From Vulcanimicrobiia bacterium (GTDB taxonomy: Bacteria > Eremiobacterota > Eremiobacteria > Baltobacterales > Baltobacteraceae): a stretch of 7,087 nt of DNA. The stretch covers positions 1-7,087 of the forward strand of contig JAMXLG010000430.1 of NCBI GenBank assembly GCA_024281135.1. The letters are read 5' to 3'. A model generated the notes under the pieces. That model ran no database searches. It worked only from the letters and a program-made list of their open reading frames with translations, and was not told the DNA's origin. How positions within the stretch are numbered: position 1 is the stretch's first letter; each line of letters opens with the position of its first letter. Positions 1 to 6,441 of this stretch are shown here, piece by piece. Made by a program: the position numbers and the translations under genes.

Positions 1-1016
1 ATAAAGACGACGCAACGGTTGATCCGCGCTGGGGACGGGTTGGGAAACAGGTCATTAAAGACACCGGCCCACTTACCGCGAAGCGCATGGAAACGATCGA
101 CGAGGACATCACTGCGCGCGCGATCGCATGGATCGAAGAGCAGGTGAAGGCCGACAAGCCGTTCTTCCTGTGGTACAACGCCACGGCAATGCACATGTGG
201 TCACACGTCGCCGAGAAGAACATCGGAAAGAGCGGTCAGGACCCATACAGCGATCGCATGGTGGTACACGACGCACAGATCGGCATGGTCCTCGACAAGA
301 TAGACAAGCTCGGCATTGCCGACAACACGATCGTGATGTACTCCACCGACAACGGTCCGGAGAACGACACGTGGCCGGACGGGGCCAACACTCCTTTCCG
401 TTCACAAAAGGACACCGGCTGGGAAGGCGGCTGGCGCGTCCCGTGCTTCATTCGCTGGCCCGGCGTTATTAAACCCGGATCCGTGTTCAACGGGATCGTT
501 TCGCACATCGACATGTTCCCGACCCTACTCGCGGCATCCGGTAACCCCGACGTAACCAACCAACTGCTTAAGGGTACGACGGTTGACGGCACAAAGTTCA
601 ACGTGCACCTCGACGGATACAATATGATCCCGTATTTCTCGGGTCAGGCAAAGGACAGCCCTAGGCAATCCCTCATGTATTTCAGCGATGACGGTGACGT
701 CATGGCCGTCCGCGTCGGCGACTACAAATTCCACCTAGCCGTTCAACGTGCCGAATCATCAATGGTCTGGGCAGAACCCCTCGTAAAGCTGCGTACGCCC
801 TTGATCATGAACCTCCGGAGAGATCCATACGAAAAAGCGCAGCACAACTCGCAACAATATTATCGATGGATGTTCTATCACGTACCGCAACTGTATCTAA
901 TGCAGGAAGTGGTGGCACAGCAGATCCAGGACTTCGTCAAGTTCCCGCCACGGCAGAAACCCGCATCGTTCAACCTGGATTCCGTTTTAGAGCAGGTAAA
1001 AACGCCGCACGGCTAA
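1..1016 (+). CDS. Arylsulfatase, C-terminal part (5' end outside window)
   Basis: Sulfatases of the alkaline-phosphatase superfamily hydrolyse sulfate esters with a formylglycine nucleophile. The reading frame is open from base 3 and contains family sequence before the first ATG at 87 (DTGPLTAKRMETIDED), so that ATG is internal and the gene starts upstream of the window. Counting from that Met, the protein has FFLWYNATAMHMW with a conserved His near 36, STDNG near 86-90 (the Asp-Asn pair that binds the metal), and SQKDTGWEGGWRVP near 106-119, whose Lys normally contacts the sulfate. The C-terminus has the FNLRRDPxE-like MNLRRDPYEKA and the FPPRQKPASFNLD block typical of one arylsulfatase subfamily. 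About 337 residues are visible and roughly 200 are missing, including the C/S-x-P-x-R formylglycine site. Catalytic competence, the modification class and any signal peptide therefore cannot be judged. It converges with the hydrolase gene across the palindrome at 1109-1213. The family call is secure; the substrate is unknown. Confidence 0.95.
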   Translation, partial: KDDATVDPRWGRVGKQVIKDTGPLTAKRMETIDEDITARAIAWIEEQVKADKPFFLWYNATAMHMWSHVAEKNIGKSGQDPYSDRMVVHDAQIGMVLDKIDKLGIADNTIVMYSTDNGPENDTWPDGANTPFRSQKDTGWEGGWRVPCFIRWPGVIKPGSVFNGIVSHIDMFPTLLAASGNPDVTNQLLKGTTVDGTKFNVHLDGYNMIPYFSGQAKDSPRQSLMYFSDDGDVMAVRVGDYKFHLAVQRAESSMVWAEPLVKLRTPLIMNLRRDPYEKAQHNSQQYYRWMFYHVPQLYLMQEVVAQQIQDFVKFPPRQKPASFNLDSVLEQVKTPHG

Positions 1017-1108
1017 GCAAGTTGGTTTTAACAGGGGCAGAGACAACGCCACTTTGAGGTTTCAGCGCAAACAAAGCAGCCCAAGAGCAAAAACAGAATA
1101 CTAAAAAC

Positions 1109-1213
1109 AAAAACCGCGAGATTTTCCGTGTAGTGCCTTTGCCAGAGGCCGAAGCGGACTACAGTCCGTGATGTCTCTGGCAAAGGTGCTACGCGGAAAA
1201 TATCGCGGTTTTT
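1109..1213. terminator. Long palindrome between convergent genes, probable bidirectional terminator
   Basis: Two 41-base arms (1109-1149 and 1173-1213) are inverted copies differing at five positions. The 23-base spacer holds a second small hairpin (CGGAC 1155-1159 with GTCCG 1164-1168). As + strand RNA, four of the five differences form G-U pairs and one is a G-A mismatch (1120/1202), so the stem is almost continuous. The + strand copy ends in UUUUU at 1209-1213, which pairs with AAAAA at 1109-1113. On the − strand the hairpin is followed by T-rich sequence (1081-1113). It lies 92 bases after the sulfatase stop and 116 bases before the hydrolase stop. The arms are much longer than those of a usual intrinsic terminator, so a MITE-like or repeat-derived origin is possible; I saw no flanking target duplication. 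Nothing else was recognised in the 1017-1329 gap. Confidence 0.7.
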
Positions 1214-1329
1214 GGGGGCCACTGGACGATTTGACCGTAATTGACGAATTGCCGCGGAAGGGTGAGCAAGTGACAAATTGGGTGCCGCGCCGGTTCAGGT
1301 TGATTTCTAGCTGTCTCGCTACCCCGGCG

Positions 1330-3306
1330 TCACTGTTGCTCTACGTACGTATAGACGTGCTGTCCGTCGCGCGTCACTAACGTTCGTTTGCCGTCCTTCG
1401 TGCCGGCCGTAAATTCCAAGCCCAAGCTACCCGGACTAGCAGTCATGAAGGTCGTTGTACCGTCCGCGTTCTTGCGGGACGCCATCACGCTTCCCCACAT
1501 GCCGAATTCGAAATGCACGGACGATCCATTTTTCGTCACCGTTAGCATGCCGAGATCAGGGCTACGGTACGACGGTGCAAGCAAAGCCTGTGCTTCAGTG
1601 GTTGGCGGCTCAGATAGCAACTTGCGCATTGCAGCCTGTTCCGCGGCGTTGCTCTTAACGAGTGACGCGAGCTGTGTTGCCGCTTCCGGTTTCCCATCGT
1701 AAAGAATTTCGGCCAACCGTCGCACGACGAGTCCGGTAAGCTCGCCCCCGCTCTGCGAGTTCGTCAGAACGACGATGCCGGCATTTGCGCTCGGGATTGC
1801 AGCCCAATCGCTGAGAAATCCGAATGTCGCGCCGCCGTGACGAACGACGCTGATGCCCCAACGCCGATCGTCCATCAATCCCATGCCGTACCAAAGGTCT
1901 TTGCTGATGGCAACGGTATGAGCGCGCCGCTGCAGCAAGTTCTTGGACGAGATAATGCGTTTGCCGTTGGGAAGAACGCCCTCAGTAAGTTCGTTCTGTA
2001 CGTACGCGATCATATCGTGCGCGCTCGACCACGCCTCTCCGGCAGGACGATAAGGAATGATCACTTCGTTCATCGTCTCGTCGATCGGAAGCGTCTTCCC
2101 ATCGATCGTTTTTCCATGGCCGTCGGCGTGATCGGACGCCAAAGCCTTTTGCAGGTCGAACGTCGTGTGCGTCATTCCGAGCGGATCGAACACCAACTGT
2201 TGCATCGCTTTGTCGTATGCGGCACCAAGTGGCAGATTTGGATACTCGATGTGTCCCGCGATATAGCCGGCGGCCGACGCCATCGCATTGCTATACTGGA
2301 AGATCTCACCGTACTTGCTGGTCGGTTCCGTGTTCGCAAGGTCCGTGAACGTGTACTGCGGCGTCGTTTGCGCGGTCGTTCCGAGGATCATATCGAAGTC
2401 TTTACGCGGAACGCCCGTGCACGCGCAAATCAAATCTTGAATGCGAACGTTCGCCGTCGTCTGCGGGCTCCCGAGCCTAAAATCCGGATAAGCTTGGGTG
2501 ACCGGTTCATCCCAGCGCAATTTTCCTTGATCGACGACGCGCGCGAGCATCAGCGTCGTCATACCTTTGGTGTTCGACCCGATCATGAAGAGGGTGTTCT
2601 GATCGACGAGCGCCGCTTTGCCGACCGTACGCACGCCCAGACCTCCGTCGTACACGATCTTGCCGTGATCGATTAGCGAAAGACCGACTCCCGGTACGTC
2701 TAACTGCTGCATCGCCGACTTCGTAAAGTTGACAAGTTCTGCAACGCGGTCCGGCGTAAGACGATGCGCCGTTCGTCCTGCGAAGCTCTCGGCCACGTAG
2801 TCCGCCGGCTGAAGCGACGACGAGAGGATACCGAGACCGGCGCTGCGCTTTTCGAACGTCGCGCTCGAGCCATCGACTAAGACGACAGTCCAATTCGTTC
2901 CCTTACGGAACGCCTGCGCCGAAACGTCTTTATGCTCATCAGGCGTCGTCTCATAGTTGACGACATAGGCGCCATCCCAACCGTGCGTCGCGGCTTGAGA
3001 CATCGCGACAAGCTCCTTGCGATCGAACGATGGATCGACTTGCTTCCACGCCGCGGCCACTGCCGCTTTGCCGTCCGCCACAGCTCCGACACCCACGATG
3101 ATGATACGAGCGTCATTCTCCGGCGCGGTTAGCGTCGTAACAGCGCCCTCGCGTTTCTCGCTCCAATCCTTCGGGGCGACGAACGTCACCCCACCGACCG
3201 TTTGTTTCGTGTCGGCGGTCAGAACCGTCGGCGACGCGTCTTGCGCTTGGATCGGGAGCGGGCCGAGTAATAAGACGATCAGAACCGATACGACGACACG
3301 TTTCAT
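1330..3306 (-). CDS. Exported serine hydrolase, beta-lactamase (class C/penicillin-binding-like) family
   Basis: This is a 658-residue protein of the serine beta-lactamase/DD-peptidase-like superfamily, whose members act as peptidases, esterases or beta-lactamases. Residues 1-22 form a signal peptide (MKRVVV, a hydrophobic VLIVLLLG core, then a likely cut after IQAQ/A), so it is exported. Residues ~25-170 form a separate N-terminal domain of beta-strand character, distantly reminiscent of PsbP/DUF1795-like folds (inference). The catalytic domain spans ~185-540 with all three superfamily motifs: SxxK at S244-N-T-K247, YxN at Y338-S-N340, and HxG at H490-G-G492, the third motif common outside true KTG beta-lactamases. 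The family phrase LICACTGVPRKD is at ~292-303. Residues ~575-658 are a beta-rich C-terminal domain like the lipocalin-type tails of this family. Start choice is supported by GGAGGG seven to eight bases upstream. It follows the ssrA terminator, so it probably has its own promoter; none was identified confidently. The substrate cannot be inferred, and antibiotic resistance should not be assumed. Confidence 0.9.
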   Translation of the reverse strand: MKRVVVSVLIVLLLGPLPIQAQDASPTVLTADTKQTVGGVTFVAPKDWSEKREGAVTTLTAPENDARIIIVGVGAVADGKAAVAAAWKQVDPSFDRKELVAMSQAATHGWDGAYVVNYETTPDEHKDVSAQAFRKGTNWTVVLVDGSSATFEKRSAGLGILSSSLQPADYVAESFAGRTAHRLTPDRVAELVNFTKSAMQQLDVPGVGLSLIDHGKIVYDGGLGVRTVGKAALVDQNTLFMIGSNTKGMTTLMLARVVDQGKLRWDEPVTQAYPDFRLGSPQTTANVRIQDLICACTGVPRKDFDMILGTTAQTTPQYTFTDLANTEPTSKYGEIFQYSNAMASAAGYIAGHIEYPNLPLGAAYDKAMQQLVFDPLGMTHTTFDLQKALASDHADGHGKTIDGKTLPIDETMNEVIIPYRPAGEAWSSAHDMIAYVQNELTEGVLPNGKRIISSKNLLQRRAHTVAISKDLWYGMGLMDDRRWGISVVRHGGATFGFLSDWAAIPSANAGIVVLTNSQSGGELTGLVVRRLAEILYDGKPEAATQLASLVKSNAAEQAAMRKLLSEPPTTEAQALLAPSYRSPDLGMLTVTKNGSSVHFEFGMWGSVMASRKNADGTTTFMTASPGSLGLEFTAGTKDGKRTLVTRDGQHVYTYVEQQ

Positions 3307-3312
3307 CGAGTG

Positions 3313-3318
3313 CCCTCC
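3313..3318 (-). promoter_or_regulatory. Shine-Dalgarno sequence of the serine hydrolase gene
   Basis: On the − strand GGAGGG lies just upstream of the ATG at 3304-3306, at near-ideal spacing. It fixes the start of the 658-residue protein, which is also the start that gives a proper signal peptide. Confidence 0.8.
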
Positions 3319-3344
3319 AAAATATTGCTACGACAGCCAAAATA
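3317..3344. repeat. Two 8-bp direct repeats at a 20-bp interval in the hydrolase leader
   Basis: The octamer CCAAAATA (+ strand) occurs at 3317-3324 and again at 3337-3344, exactly 20 bp start to start. This is about two helical turns, and the proximal copy overlaps the Shine-Dalgarno sequence. Such an arrangement could be an operator for a dimeric regulator, but A/T-rich octamers recur by chance and no regulator is encoded nearby. Confidence 0.3.
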
Positions 3345-3379
3345 CTGTGCACCTGGTCGCCGTGTTTCACGCGCAAGCG

Positions 3380-3408
3380 AAAAACGCCTCGCGAGGTGCG
3401 CGAAGCGT
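3380..3408 (-). terminator. Rho-independent terminator of ssrA
   Basis: On the − strand ACGCUUCGCG (3408-3399), a CACCU loop and CGCGAGGCGU (3393-3384) form a 10-bp stem with one G-U pair, followed directly by a run of U (complement of A at 3380-3384). It starts 41 bases after the encoded CCA of the tmRNA and 74 bases before the start codon of the hydrolase gene. The orientation and U-run fit termination of ssrA; the opposite strand has no adjoining U-run. It should insulate the hydrolase gene from ssrA transcription. Confidence 0.8.
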
Positions 3409-3415
3409 CGTTCAA

Positions 3416-3451
3416 TTTTTGGTTTTGGGTTTTTGGGTTTTGGGTTTTTGG
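3416..3451. repeat. Alternating T4/T5-G3 tract (C3A4/C3A5 on the ssrA strand)
   Basis: On the + strand five G tracts (3421-3422, 3427-3429, 3435-3437, 3442-3444, 3450-3451) are separated by T4, T5, T4 and T5. Three are GGG and the two end ones are GG, so the + strand could fold a two-layer G-quadruplex. The right end overlaps the encoded CCA of the tmRNA; the other strand is a C/A-rich, unstructured 3' trailer running from the CCA to the terminator. Short proteins of the PKTQN or VLGFW type read from this tract are artefacts of the repeat. Confidence 0.8.
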
Positions 3452-3802
3452 TGGAGCTGTCGGGGTACTGCCCCCCGAGTCCGAAAAGCCTGACCGACGC
3501 ATTCTCCAAGCTCAGCTTCGACTTTGACTTACTCGCGCGTACGTCTCAAAGCGGGACTTACCGTGCGCAGCAGATCCTTGATCTTATACGGAAGTCGAAT
3601 CAGGCGTCCGTACCAGCCCGAGTTTATGACCGGAGAGCAGAGCGGCTCGGGCCGACCCTCCGCGTCCGGTGACTAGCCTAGATTAGGCAGCCAGTGCGTA
3701 TTCGTTGTTGGCAGATATTGCCGTGCGATCGTTTTAGGAGAGCTCGCAACTCCGCTTGCTAACGCCGACCACGGATCTCCCCGTCGAGCCTAGTTCAGCC
3801 CC
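3449..3802 (-). ncRNA. ssrA: Transfer-messenger RNA (tmRNA), complete
   Basis: tmRNA with SmpB rescues ribosomes stalled on broken mRNAs and tags the unfinished protein for proteolysis. The RNA is 354 bases. Its 5' strand GGGGCUG (3802-3796) pairs with CAGCUCC (3459-3453), with a G3-U pair as used by alanyl-tRNA synthetase, followed by A and an encoded CCA ending at 3449. A D-arm-like GGCUCGACGGGG follows the 5' strand. Pseudoknot 1 has GGAG (3753-3750) with CUCC (3740-3737), and UGCGA (3748-3744) with UCGCA (3728-3724), placed 11 bases before the resume codon. Pseudoknot 2, after the tag stop, has ACCGGA (3670-3665) with UCCGGU (3634-3629), and GCCCGAG (3652-3646) with CUCGGGC (3622-3616). 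Further complementarity (UACGGA 3612-3607 with UCCGUA 3592-3587; UUCGACU 3599-3593 with AGUCGAA 3523-3517) suggests a third. The T-arm is abnormal: a 6-bp stem with loop GGCAGUA instead of UUCRANY. It is one-piece, not permuted. smpB is not in the window. Confidence 0.96.
3683..3712 (-). other. ssrA: tmRNA tag-peptide reading frame (ANNEYALAA-stop)
   Basis: Within ssrA, the − strand reads GCC AAC AAC GAA TAC GCA CTG GCT GCC TAA, giving the tag ANNEYALAA. With the alanine carried by the charged tmRNA, the appended peptide is AANNEYALAA. The YALAA end is the standard degradation signal recognised by ClpXP-type proteases. The resume codon is GCC, where GCA is common, and is preceded by GCAAUAUCU. 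Confidence 0.95.
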
Positions 3803-3832
3803 ATAAGGCGACTCCGCCGAGCCGGAACACCC

Positions 3833-3841
3833 ACTATAACA
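3833..3841 (-). promoter_or_regulatory. Extended −10 promoter element for ssrA
   Basis: On the − strand TGT-TATAGT matches the extended −10 consensus (TGn-TATAAT), 31 bases before the mature 5' end at 3802. A start near 3826 would give a precursor leader of about 24 bases, to be removed by RNase P. No convincing −35 hexamer sits at the usual distance, which suits an extended −10 promoter. It lies only 19-29 bases beyond the chemoreceptor stop, so read-through from that gene into ssrA is also possible. Confidence 0.55.
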
Positions 3842-3859
3842 CACCGCACAAGCGTTCGG

Positions 3860-6010
3860 TTACGCCGGCGGAAGCGCTCGAAAGCCGGCTACGGCTCCCC
3901 GGATGCGCTCGGCTTCTTCCCGTAGTGACGAGGTGAGCGAGAGAATGACGTCCGAGCCTTCCGCGATACGCTCCCCCCGCCGCGCCACTGCGCTGACCGC
4001 TTCTGCGGTGGCACGAACGGCCTGCGAACCAAGCTGCGCCGACTGTTCGAGATTCACGGAAAGACGCGCGAGTGCACCGGCTACGGCCGCGTTATCTCCG
4101 GTCAACCGTTCGACGAGTAACGTCGACTCCACGAGCGCATCCGTTGCGCGCTTCTGTTCGCGTTGCGCTCGGACGACCGCCTCGATGCGCTCGCGCACGT
4201 GATTCACGCTATCGACGATGCGTGCGAGCGCATCGGAAACTTGCGCCGTCTTTTCACGGCCGAGTTCGACCGCGCCGCTTCCGCGATCCGTCACCGTCAC
4301 CGCGCGATCCGTTTCGTTTTGCACAGAGCGAATGAGCGACGCGATTTCTTTGGTTGCCGTTGCCGAGCTGTCAGCAAGTTTTCGAATTTCGTCCGCGACC
4401 ACGGCGAAGCCGCGGCCATGTTCGCCCGCACGCGCCGCTTCAATCGCCGCGTTGAGCGCCAAGAGGTTCGTCTGATCGGCAATCTCGTCGATTTTTTGCG
4501 TGATCGACCCGATCTGATGCGAACTCAATCGCAAGCGGTCCATCGTTGCAACGAGCTCGCTCATGACCTCCGCAGCTTCTTCCGACGTACGATCCGCTTG
4601 GAAAATCGCAGCCGCCGCCGCATCTGCGCTCTCTCCCGCAGATCCGGAAACCGTGAAGACTTCATTTGCTGCTTCGATCGTCGACGTTGCGGTCTGCGCG
4701 AGTTCTTCTAAGCCCGCTGCGTTTGCTTCGGCAGCGGCACCAAGCCGCTCGGCCGTTTCGCGCGACGTCGAGGCCATCGCCGCGAGTTCGCGAGCACCGC
4801 CGGCAACACGGTCTACGGCAGTATCGAGCGTTTTCGCCGTTGTCGTGACATTCGAAAGATCTTGATAGTTTGCGCGCGCGTCGGAGACGAAGGAATCGGC
4901 GCGTTGCGTCAAGGCCGTCGCGGAGGATTCGAGCAACTCGGCGGTGTTGCGAACGTTGCTCACGACGGTTCGTATGACGCTCGCTACGCGCTGGAACGCA
5001 ATCGCAACGATATCGCGTTCGGAACTCGGATCGATTCGCACGGCAAGATCGCCGCCCGCAAGGCGCTCGCCGCTGAGCGCGAGACGCGCGAGACCGATGT
5101 TCGCATCAGCAAATGCGCTGACCAAGAGGCCGGCCTCGTGCGCAAAGCGTGGTTCGGCGTAAAGCTCCTCTTCGCGAACAATGTCACCGGCGCGCAAGCG
5201 CTCCATCAATGCTACGGTTTGCAACATTGGTCGCGCAATACTTCGCGAGAGAATCCGCGCCGCGAGAATAGCGATCAATGACGCGACGGCCAGGGACAAT
5301 ACGACGTAGAACGTGGCGATGCGTATTCCGTTGCCTGCGGAAATCTTGCCCGCGCCGAGTGCAAGTAGAATGTGCATTGCGCTGCCGCCGATCGTCAATA
5401 CCGTCACGATGATCACCACGGCAAGCACTACCAGGAAGCGGCGCGCGATTCCGCCGCGCGCGTTCTCGCTCACCGGCGCAAATTCGTGACGCACAGAACA
5501 GAGCACCGCCACAAGTTCTGCGGCCAACGTCTCGCTATTGAAGTAATTGAGCGCGCCGTCGACCAACGCTCCTCCAGCGAACGCTGCTAGCATCGTCGGC
5601 AGCACGTTCGTCCACAACGGAACGCCGGCGAGCCAGTTTCCAACGCTCACAGCGAAGGCCGCGCCGATCACATACGCGACGATGAAATTGATGACGATCT
5701 GGGTGCTGAACCAATTGATGTGCGCAATCGCATCGCTCGTCGAGAGTCCGGAGTCCGGCGCCATACGATCGCGAACGCGATAGAGATATGCGCGGTCGAA
5801 CGCATGCGCCGTCGGTAGAACGATGGCACCGAAGATCGACGCTACCAATACGATGAAGCCGAGCTCTTTCAACGTCCAGTTGCCGAGCACGGCAGCGATC
5901 AAAACAGTAGCGGGAATGGCGACGAGCGCGGTGCGGATCAAGCCGTTTTGGAACGCACGCACGCGCGCGTCATAAAGACGCGAGGTGGGGTCAAGCCCGG
6001 GCGTTGTCAT
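3860..6010 (-). CDS. Methyl-accepting chemotaxis protein with six membrane helices and no large periplasmic domain
   Basis: A 716-residue chemoreceptor that would signal to CheA/CheW and the flagellar motor. The N-terminal ~255 residues contain six hydrophobic segments, roughly 23-43, 48-68, 103-127, 133-152, 190-218 and 231-254, joined by short loops. There is no room for a classical periplasmic ligand domain between two helices. A HAMP-like linker follows (~255-308, with [18 protein letters not shown]), then a second HAMP-like unit (~310-350, [11 protein letters not shown]). The signalling coiled coil runs from ~350 to the end. Its hairpin tip is at ~506-547 with [40 protein letters not shown]. 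Each arm is about 165-190 residues, longer than in E. coli Tsr. It ends FRALPPA with no CheR/CheB-tethering pentapeptide. The stimulus is unknown; a membrane-embedded or intracellular energy-type sensor is an inference. The start at 6008-6010 has no strong Shine-Dalgarno sequence. It lies 62 bases after the holin-like gene, probably in the same operon. Confidence 0.95.
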   Translation of the reverse strand: MTTPGLDPTSRLYDARVRAFQNGLIRTALVAIPATVLIAAVLGNWTLKELGFIVLVASIFGAIVLPTAHAFDRAYLYRVRDRMAPDSGLSTSDAIAHINWFSTQIVINFIVAYVIGAAFAVSVGNWLAGVPLWTNVLPTMLAAFAGGALVDGALNYFNSETLAAELVAVLCSVRHEFAPVSENARGGIARRFLVVLAVVIIVTVLTIGGSAMHILLALGAGKISAGNGIRIATFYVVLSLAVASLIAILAARILSRSIARPMLQTVALMERLRAGDIVREEELYAEPRFAHEAGLLVSAFADANIGLARLALSGERLAGGDLAVRIDPSSERDIVAIAFQRVASVIRTVVSNVRNTAELLESSATALTQRADSFVSDARANYQDLSNVTTTAKTLDTAVDRVAGGARELAAMASTSRETAERLGAAAEANAAGLEELAQTATSTIEAANEVFTVSGSAGESADAAAAAIFQADRTSEEAAEVMSELVATMDRLRLSSHQIGSITQKIDEIADQTNLLALNAAIEAARAGEHGRGFAVVADEIRKLADSSATATKEIASLIRSVQNETDRAVTVTDRGSGAVELGREKTAQVSDALARIVDSVNHVRERIEAVVRAQREQKRATDALVESTLLVERLTGDNAAVAGALARLSVNLEQSAQLGSQAVRATAEAVSAVARRGERIAEGSDVILSLTSSLREEAERIRGAVAGFRALPPA

Positions 6011-6072
6011 CGCCGTAGCACTTCGAGATGCTGCGGCGCACGTACCTCGTCCGGGCTTTATTGCCTTCTTCT

Positions 6073-6441
6073 TTAGGCGCTAGCAGTCGGACGTGTAAGC
6101 GGTATGTTTACCAGCGTTCCGACGATCATCATGATGATGGCGCCGACCAGTGTCGCTTCCCACGCGGGCCACGGATAGCCGGTGGTCTTGAAGCCGGGCG
6201 AAAGCCAAACCGTAAGCGCAAAGAGCGCCCAATTGATGACAACCGTGAACAATCCAAGGGTGAGGAAGGTCAGCGGCAACGAGACGAGTTTCAGAATGGG
6301 CCCGATCAGCGTATTGACGATTCCGAAAATGATAGCCGCCCAAATTGCGGACGTCCACGAGTTCATATGGAAGCCCGGCACGTACGTCGCGATTGCCCAT
6401 AACGCGGCCGCGGTAACGATGAAGCGCAAGAGCCAGTGCAT
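6073..6441 (-). CDS. YvlD/phage-holin-4 family small membrane protein (PF04020-like)
   Basis: A 122-residue protein with four hydrophobic segments, about 4-20, 30-55 ([20 protein letters not shown]), 55-80 and 95-115. The [26 protein letters not shown] stretch (residues ~40-65), with its glycine/asparagine/proline pattern, is diagnostic of the 'phage holin family' or YvlD-like inner-membrane proteins. These are widespread chromosomal proteins of unknown role, and the name does not imply a prophage. The start ATG at 6439-6441 overlaps the uvrC stop as TAATG, with AGGAGAGG upstream, so translation is probably coupled. The C-terminus ends LTRPTASA and is probably cytoplasmic. It is a normal full length for the family. 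Confidence 0.9.
   Translation of the reverse strand: MHWLLRFIVTAAALWAIATYVPGFHMNSWTSAIWAAIIFGIVNTLIGPILKLVSLPLTFLTLGLFTVVINWALFALTVWLSPGFKTTGYPWPAWEATLVGAIIMMIVGTLVNIPLTRPTASA

Noticed and set aside
87..1016. ATG at 87 as the true start of the sulfatase
   Set aside because: The frame is open back to base 3 and the upstream residues are typical family sequence, so the gene is truncated by the window edge.
1837..2676. 279-residue + strand open frame
   Set aside because: It lies wholly antisense to the serine hydrolase gene, is arginine-rich and low in recognisable motifs, and has no ribosome-binding context; it is a shadow of the coding strand.
3380..3502. Integrated element or attachment site at the tmRNA 3' end
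   Set aside because: tmRNA 3' ends are known integration targets, but there is no integrase, no repeated copy of the RNA end in the window and no foreign gene cluster beside it.
3017..3672. Overlapping open frames on both strands giving PKTQN or VLGFW repeats
   Set aside because: They read through the hydrolase 5' end, the G/T tract and the tmRNA; the repeats are a product of the simple sequence and not of a protein.
4163..4711. 182-residue + strand open frame and similar frames to 5281
   Set aside because: Antisense to the chemoreceptor coiled coil, whose alanine/arginine-rich codon pattern leaves the opposite frames open by composition.
6080..6402. Alternative frames over the holin-like gene (106 residues − strand, 124 residues + strand)
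   Set aside because: The 122-residue frame has four membrane segments and the PF04020 signature plus the TAATG start; the others are basic, motif-free shadows.
6073..6441. Prophage lysis gene
   Set aside because: Despite the holin family name, the neighbours are housekeeping genes with no endolysin or phage structural gene.
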